Source: Flavobacteriales bacterium (GTDB taxonomy: Bacteria > Bacteroidota > Bacteroidia > Flavobacteriales > BACL11). Taken from it: DNA of 8,921 nucleotides. This document shows positions 6,326 to 8,921 of the stretch, piece by piece; position 1 is the first letter of the stretch; every line of letters starts with the position of its first letter. The notes beneath the pieces were generated by a model, which was not told the DNA's origin, searched no databases, and was given only the letters and a program-made list of their open reading frames with translations. Made by a program: the position numbers and the translations under genes. The stretch covers positions 5,185 through 14,105 of the forward strand of contig PCBP01000012.1 in the NCBI GenBank assembly GCA_002730985.1. The letters are read 5' to 3'.

Positions 6326-7747
6326 TTATCCGTTGGGTCCGATTTCTAAAATTTTTAAAATGGGATTATTATCTAAATTATATATACTATGGTCACCGTT
6401 CTTTTTTAATTCTCCCCAATATAATTTGACCATCATTTCTCTTTGTTTCTTATGTTTTTCTGAGTTTATAAGATTGTTTATTTCGTCAGGATCAGATTCT
6501 AGATCATAGAATTCATCATAATCAAACCCATTGAAAATATATTTTAAGTTTTTGTACCATAAAACTCTTTGCTTTAATTGAAGTCTTGTACCATCATACT
6601 CAGAGAAAGATTTATCTATGGTGTTAACTTCATCTGTACAAAGAATTTTTTTGAAAGATTCTGAATCAATATTTCTTATTTCTTTTTGATCTAATAAATC
6701 TAGTATTGTAGGACATAAATCCATGCTTGATACCAAATCATTTGATAATTTGTTCTTTTTTATTTCTGGCCCTGAAATAATCATAGGTATTCGGTAGATT
6801 TCTTCAAATGCACATAGATTTTTAGCGTATATACCGTGTGATGATAAGGCTTCACCATGATCTGAAGTAAAAATAATAATAGTATTTTCTAATTCTCCTT
6901 TTTCTTCTAGTAAATCGATTATCTTTCCATATTCATGATCTATCTCTGTGACCATTGCATAATAATTTCTTATTGACTCTATATGATCTTGTTTTGTCAT
7001 ATTTTCAAAAACTTTTTTACCTCTTTTATAAATATTGGGTTTATCATGGAAATCATCATTAAATGACTTAGGCAATTCTAATTCAATATTTTCATACATA
7101 TCGTAGAACTTTTTAGTAGATATAAAAGGATCGTGTGGTTCTATTACAGATGCAAAACAAGCCCAAGGTTTATCTCCTTTTTCTTTATTTATGAATTCTT
7201 TTGCTCTTTGGGATACTAGCCCTACAACTCTTTCTTCAGTATCCATATTTGAAACCCCATAGAAAGGCGTGTTTTTGTATCCAGGAGGGTTATCTATAAA
7301 TAGATGAGGCATACTTTTATCTATACTATCTTTATGTTTTTTATTTGCATTAATATACTCAGTTGAAGCTCCATCCTGAAGTTCGTATTCATTCCATCCA
7401 AACTCTTTTAGATTATTTGTTCTTTCAACGTGCCATTTCCCGTAATAAGCAGTATTGTAACCATCTTCTCTGAGTCTTTGAGCCCAATGCTCTTTTTCTG
7501 TTCTTAAGTTTGACTGATCCAGGTCAACAGTATGTGTAACAGTTGTAACACCATGATTATGAGGTAATAATCCTGTCATTATGCTAGCTCTTGCTGGTGA
7601 ACAAACAGGATTTGCTGTATGGGCCCTGTTAAATTTAACCCCTTTTTCTGCCAATTTATCCAAATTTGGTGTCATGCATGAATTATTTTCATCTAGTACT
7701 TGGCCGTGCATTTGGTCAACCATCAAGAAAAGTAAGTTTTTTTTCAT
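6326..7747 (-). CDS. Sulfatase, type I (formylglycine-dependent, CxPxR)
   Basis: A 473-residue sulfatase of the alkaline-phosphatase superfamily; it hydrolyses a sulfate ester. The active-site signature CSPARASIMTG at 49-59 has Cys49, which must be converted to formylglycine by a formylglycine-generating enzyme, plus Pro51 and Arg53. Other active-site elements are Asp11 in MVDQ (the Asp-Gln form seen in choline-sulfatase-like members instead of Asp-Asp), Lys104 and His106 in YGKWH, His205 in EPHDPF, Asp296-His297 in TSDHGE, and Lys309 with the FEE segment near 314-316. All expected residues are present, so it looks active. No signal peptide precedes the domain, so it should act in the cytosol. 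The C-terminal part resembles the usual sulfatase subdomain (FYDLESDPDEINNL at 413-426). AAGAAGG at 7753-7759 supports the start. It lies 10 bases after the DUF1501 gene and 4 before the SDR. Substrate unknown. Confidence 0.92.
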   Translation of the reverse strand: MKKNLLFLMVDQMHGQVLDENNSCMTPNLDKLAEKGVKFNRAHTANPVCSPARASIMTGLLPHNHGVTTVTHTVDLDQSNLRTEKEHWAQRLREDGYNTAYYGKWHVERTNNLKEFGWNEYELQDGASTEYINANKKHKDSIDKSMPHLFIDNPPGYKNTPFYGVSNMDTEERVVGLVSQRAKEFINKEKGDKPWACFASVIEPHDPFISTKKFYDMYENIELELPKSFNDDFHDKPNIYKRGKKVFENMTKQDHIESIRNYYAMVTEIDHEYGKIIDLLEEKGELENTIIIFTSDHGEALSSHGIYAKNLCAFEEIYRIPMIISGPEIKKNKLSNDLVSSMDLCPTILDLLDQKEIRNIDSESFKKILCTDEVNTIDKSFSEYDGTRLQLKQRVLWYKNLKYIFNGFDYDEFYDLESDPDEINNLINSEKHKKQREMMVKLYWGELKKNGDHSIYNLDNNPILKILEIGPNG

Positions 7748-7757
7748 AAGAACCTTC

Positions 7758-8885
7758 TTAAATAAATGGCTTTATTTTTTCAAAATTCCCACCAACAATT
7801 TCTTTAGATTCAATGGATAGCCAGTCTTCTAAAATATCAGAGTATAGGCCTCTGAAATCAAAGTTAAATTTAAGGTCTCCTTCGACTCTTTCGCTTGGAT
7901 CTAAAGATGGATATTCATTATAATGCCCGCCTTTTACACTTTCTCCAATTAAAAAAGATACTCCTCCAGATCCATGATCTGTACCAGTACCATTATCATC
8001 AATTCTTCTTCCGAATTCAGAGAAAATAAACACTAACACCTCTTTACCTTTATTGTGTTCCTTCAAATCTTCAAAAAAAGAACTCAATGCATCTGAAAGT
8101 TGTTGCCATAAATATTCTTGTAAAACAACCTCATTTGTATGAGTATCGAATCCGCCATGGTTTACATAGAATATTCTAGTACCAAAATTTGCAAAATGGA
8201 CCTGCGCTACACCTTTTAATTGCTTTGCTATGTTTGTATCTGGATATTCTATGTTTGATTTATAAAGCTTTGGGGCTTCATTTATAATATCTATACCTTT
8301 AGCAGCATCTAATCCTGTTTTACCTAAGTAATTCATAGTAAAGTCGTTTCCTATAACAGGACTGTAGAATCTTTTAAAAGTATCCATTGCTTTGGTTTTG
8401 TTAGCTTCATCTGAAATTGATGTAAAGAGTCCATAGTTATCTATATCACCAACTGAAGTAACCGGGACATCAGGAGCTACCAAAGCTCTAGGTAAATATT
8501 CACTGAAATTAACTGCAGTTACTACATTATCTCCACTTGGGTCTATATCTTTTATTGCTTGGCCAAGCCATCCTTTTGACCCGACTTTGTTTGGTTCGGC
8601 TGTGTGCCAAATATCCATAGATCTAAAATGCGACCTATTTGGAGTTGGATAACCAACTCCATGAATAATAGCCAAGTTGCCTTCTTCATAGAATTTTTTC
8701 ATTATTCCCATACCTGGATTAAGTCCAAGTTTATTATCTAATGGAATAATTTCTTCATCTTTTAACATTATGTTTTTTCTAGAGTCTCTATATATAGGGT
8801 TTTCCCATGGAACGATACAATTTAAATAGTCATTCCCTCCAGAAAGCTGGATAGTTACTAGTACTTTTTCATCATTTGATATCAT
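7758..8885 (-). CDS. DUF1501 family protein without an export signal
   Basis: The 375-residue product matches DUF1501, a family of unproven function with an alkaline-phosphatase/sulfatase-like fold. Hallmarks in order are QLSGGNDYLNCIVPW at 13-27, SHFRSMDIWHTA at 85-96, GFDTHTNE at 245-252, FSEFGRRIDDNGTGTDHGSGG at 288-308 and DFRGLYSDIL near 343-352. The conserved Asp, His and Arg residues of these stretches are present, so it is not obviously degraded. Most family members begin with a twin-arginine signal; this one starts directly in the domain, and an in-frame TAG at 8895-8897 rules out a longer N-terminus. It should be cytosolic unless carried by a partner. The start is supported by AGGAGA at 8891-8896. 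It heads the visible part of the DUF1501-sulfatase-SDR cluster. Family members are often next to DUF1800 genes, which cannot be tested here. Confidence 0.9.
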   Translation of the reverse strand: MISNDEKVLVTIQLSGGNDYLNCIVPWENPIYRDSRKNIMLKDEEIIPLDNKLGLNPGMGIMKKFYEEGNLAIIHGVGYPTPNRSHFRSMDIWHTAEPNKVGSKGWLGQAIKDIDPSGDNVVTAVNFSEYLPRALVAPDVPVTSVGDIDNYGLFTSISDEANKTKAMDTFKRFYSPVIGNDFTMNYLGKTGLDAAKGIDIINEAPKLYKSNIEYPDTNIAKQLKGVAQVHFANFGTRIFYVNHGGFDTHTNEVVLQEYLWQQLSDALSSFFEDLKEHNKGKEVLVFIFSEFGRRIDDNGTGTDHGSGGVSFLIGESVKGGHYNEYPSLDPSERVEGDLKFNFDFRGLYSDILEDWLSIESKEIVGGNFEKIKPFI

Positions 8886-8921
8886 AAGTTTCTCCTAATT
8901 TATCTTATATACCTGAATTCT

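Noticed and set aside
6326..7747. Sulfatase Asp-Gln instead of Asp-Asp near the N-terminus as a lost metal ligand
   Set aside because: Choline-sulfatase-like members commonly have Asp-Gln here, and all other active-site residues are present.
7748..7759. AAGAAGGTTCTT inverted repeat at the sulfatase ribosome site as a regulatory hairpin
   Set aside because: The arms leave a two-base loop, too small to fold in RNA, and the symmetry is explained by the AAGAAGG ribosome site.
7581..7820. Open frame of 79 codons on the plus strand across the sulfatase start and the DUF1501 end
   Set aside because: It is antisense to the sulfatase active-site signature, and two strong genes explain the region.

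Overview
The window is AT-rich, bacterial and fully gene-packed. It holds ten genes: nine complete and one cut by the left edge. The only spaces above 50 bases are a 98-base divergent promoter region (228-325) and an 86-base leader (5345-5430). The gene mix is a branched-chain-amino-acid-type ABC transporter, a lipoprotein solute-binding protein, a small cupin, a CxPxR sulfatase, a uronate-dehydrogenase-like SDR, a DUF1501 protein and an S9 peptidase. With AT-rich codon use and two TTG starts, this suggests an uncultured, probably marine heterotroph, for example a SAR202-like Chloroflexota. That taxonomic guess rests on general gene content only; no marker gene is present.

Layout. At 1-227 (minus) lies the N-terminus of an S9-family peptidase. 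It diverges from a five-gene plus-strand operon at 326-4122: cupin, livG, livF, livH, livM. Gaps or overlaps of 20 bases or less imply one transcript. A hairpin at 4103-4134 overlaps the livM stop codon and probably ends that transcript. The cognate-looking solute-binding lipoprotein (4148-5341) is not in the operon; it faces it convergently. Upstream of it, on the same minus strand, is a compact three-gene cluster read in the order DUF1501 protein (8885-7758), sulfatase (7747-6326), SDR (6321-5431).

How the genes may work together. The binding protein would capture a small solute outside the membrane, LivH/LivM would form the channel, and LivG/LivF would power import. The sulfatase and SDR are both predicted cytosolic (no signal peptides), so desulfation followed by oxidation of an imported sulfated sugar acid is conceivable. 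That link is inference: the substrates of the transporter, sulfatase, SDR and cupin cannot be read from the sequence.

I see no RNA gene, CRISPR array, insertion sequence or phage gene. No clearly new system is visible. The most unusual points are the cupin embedded in the liv operon, the DUF1501-sulfatase-SDR cluster without export signals, and two small dyads in the regulatory spacers.
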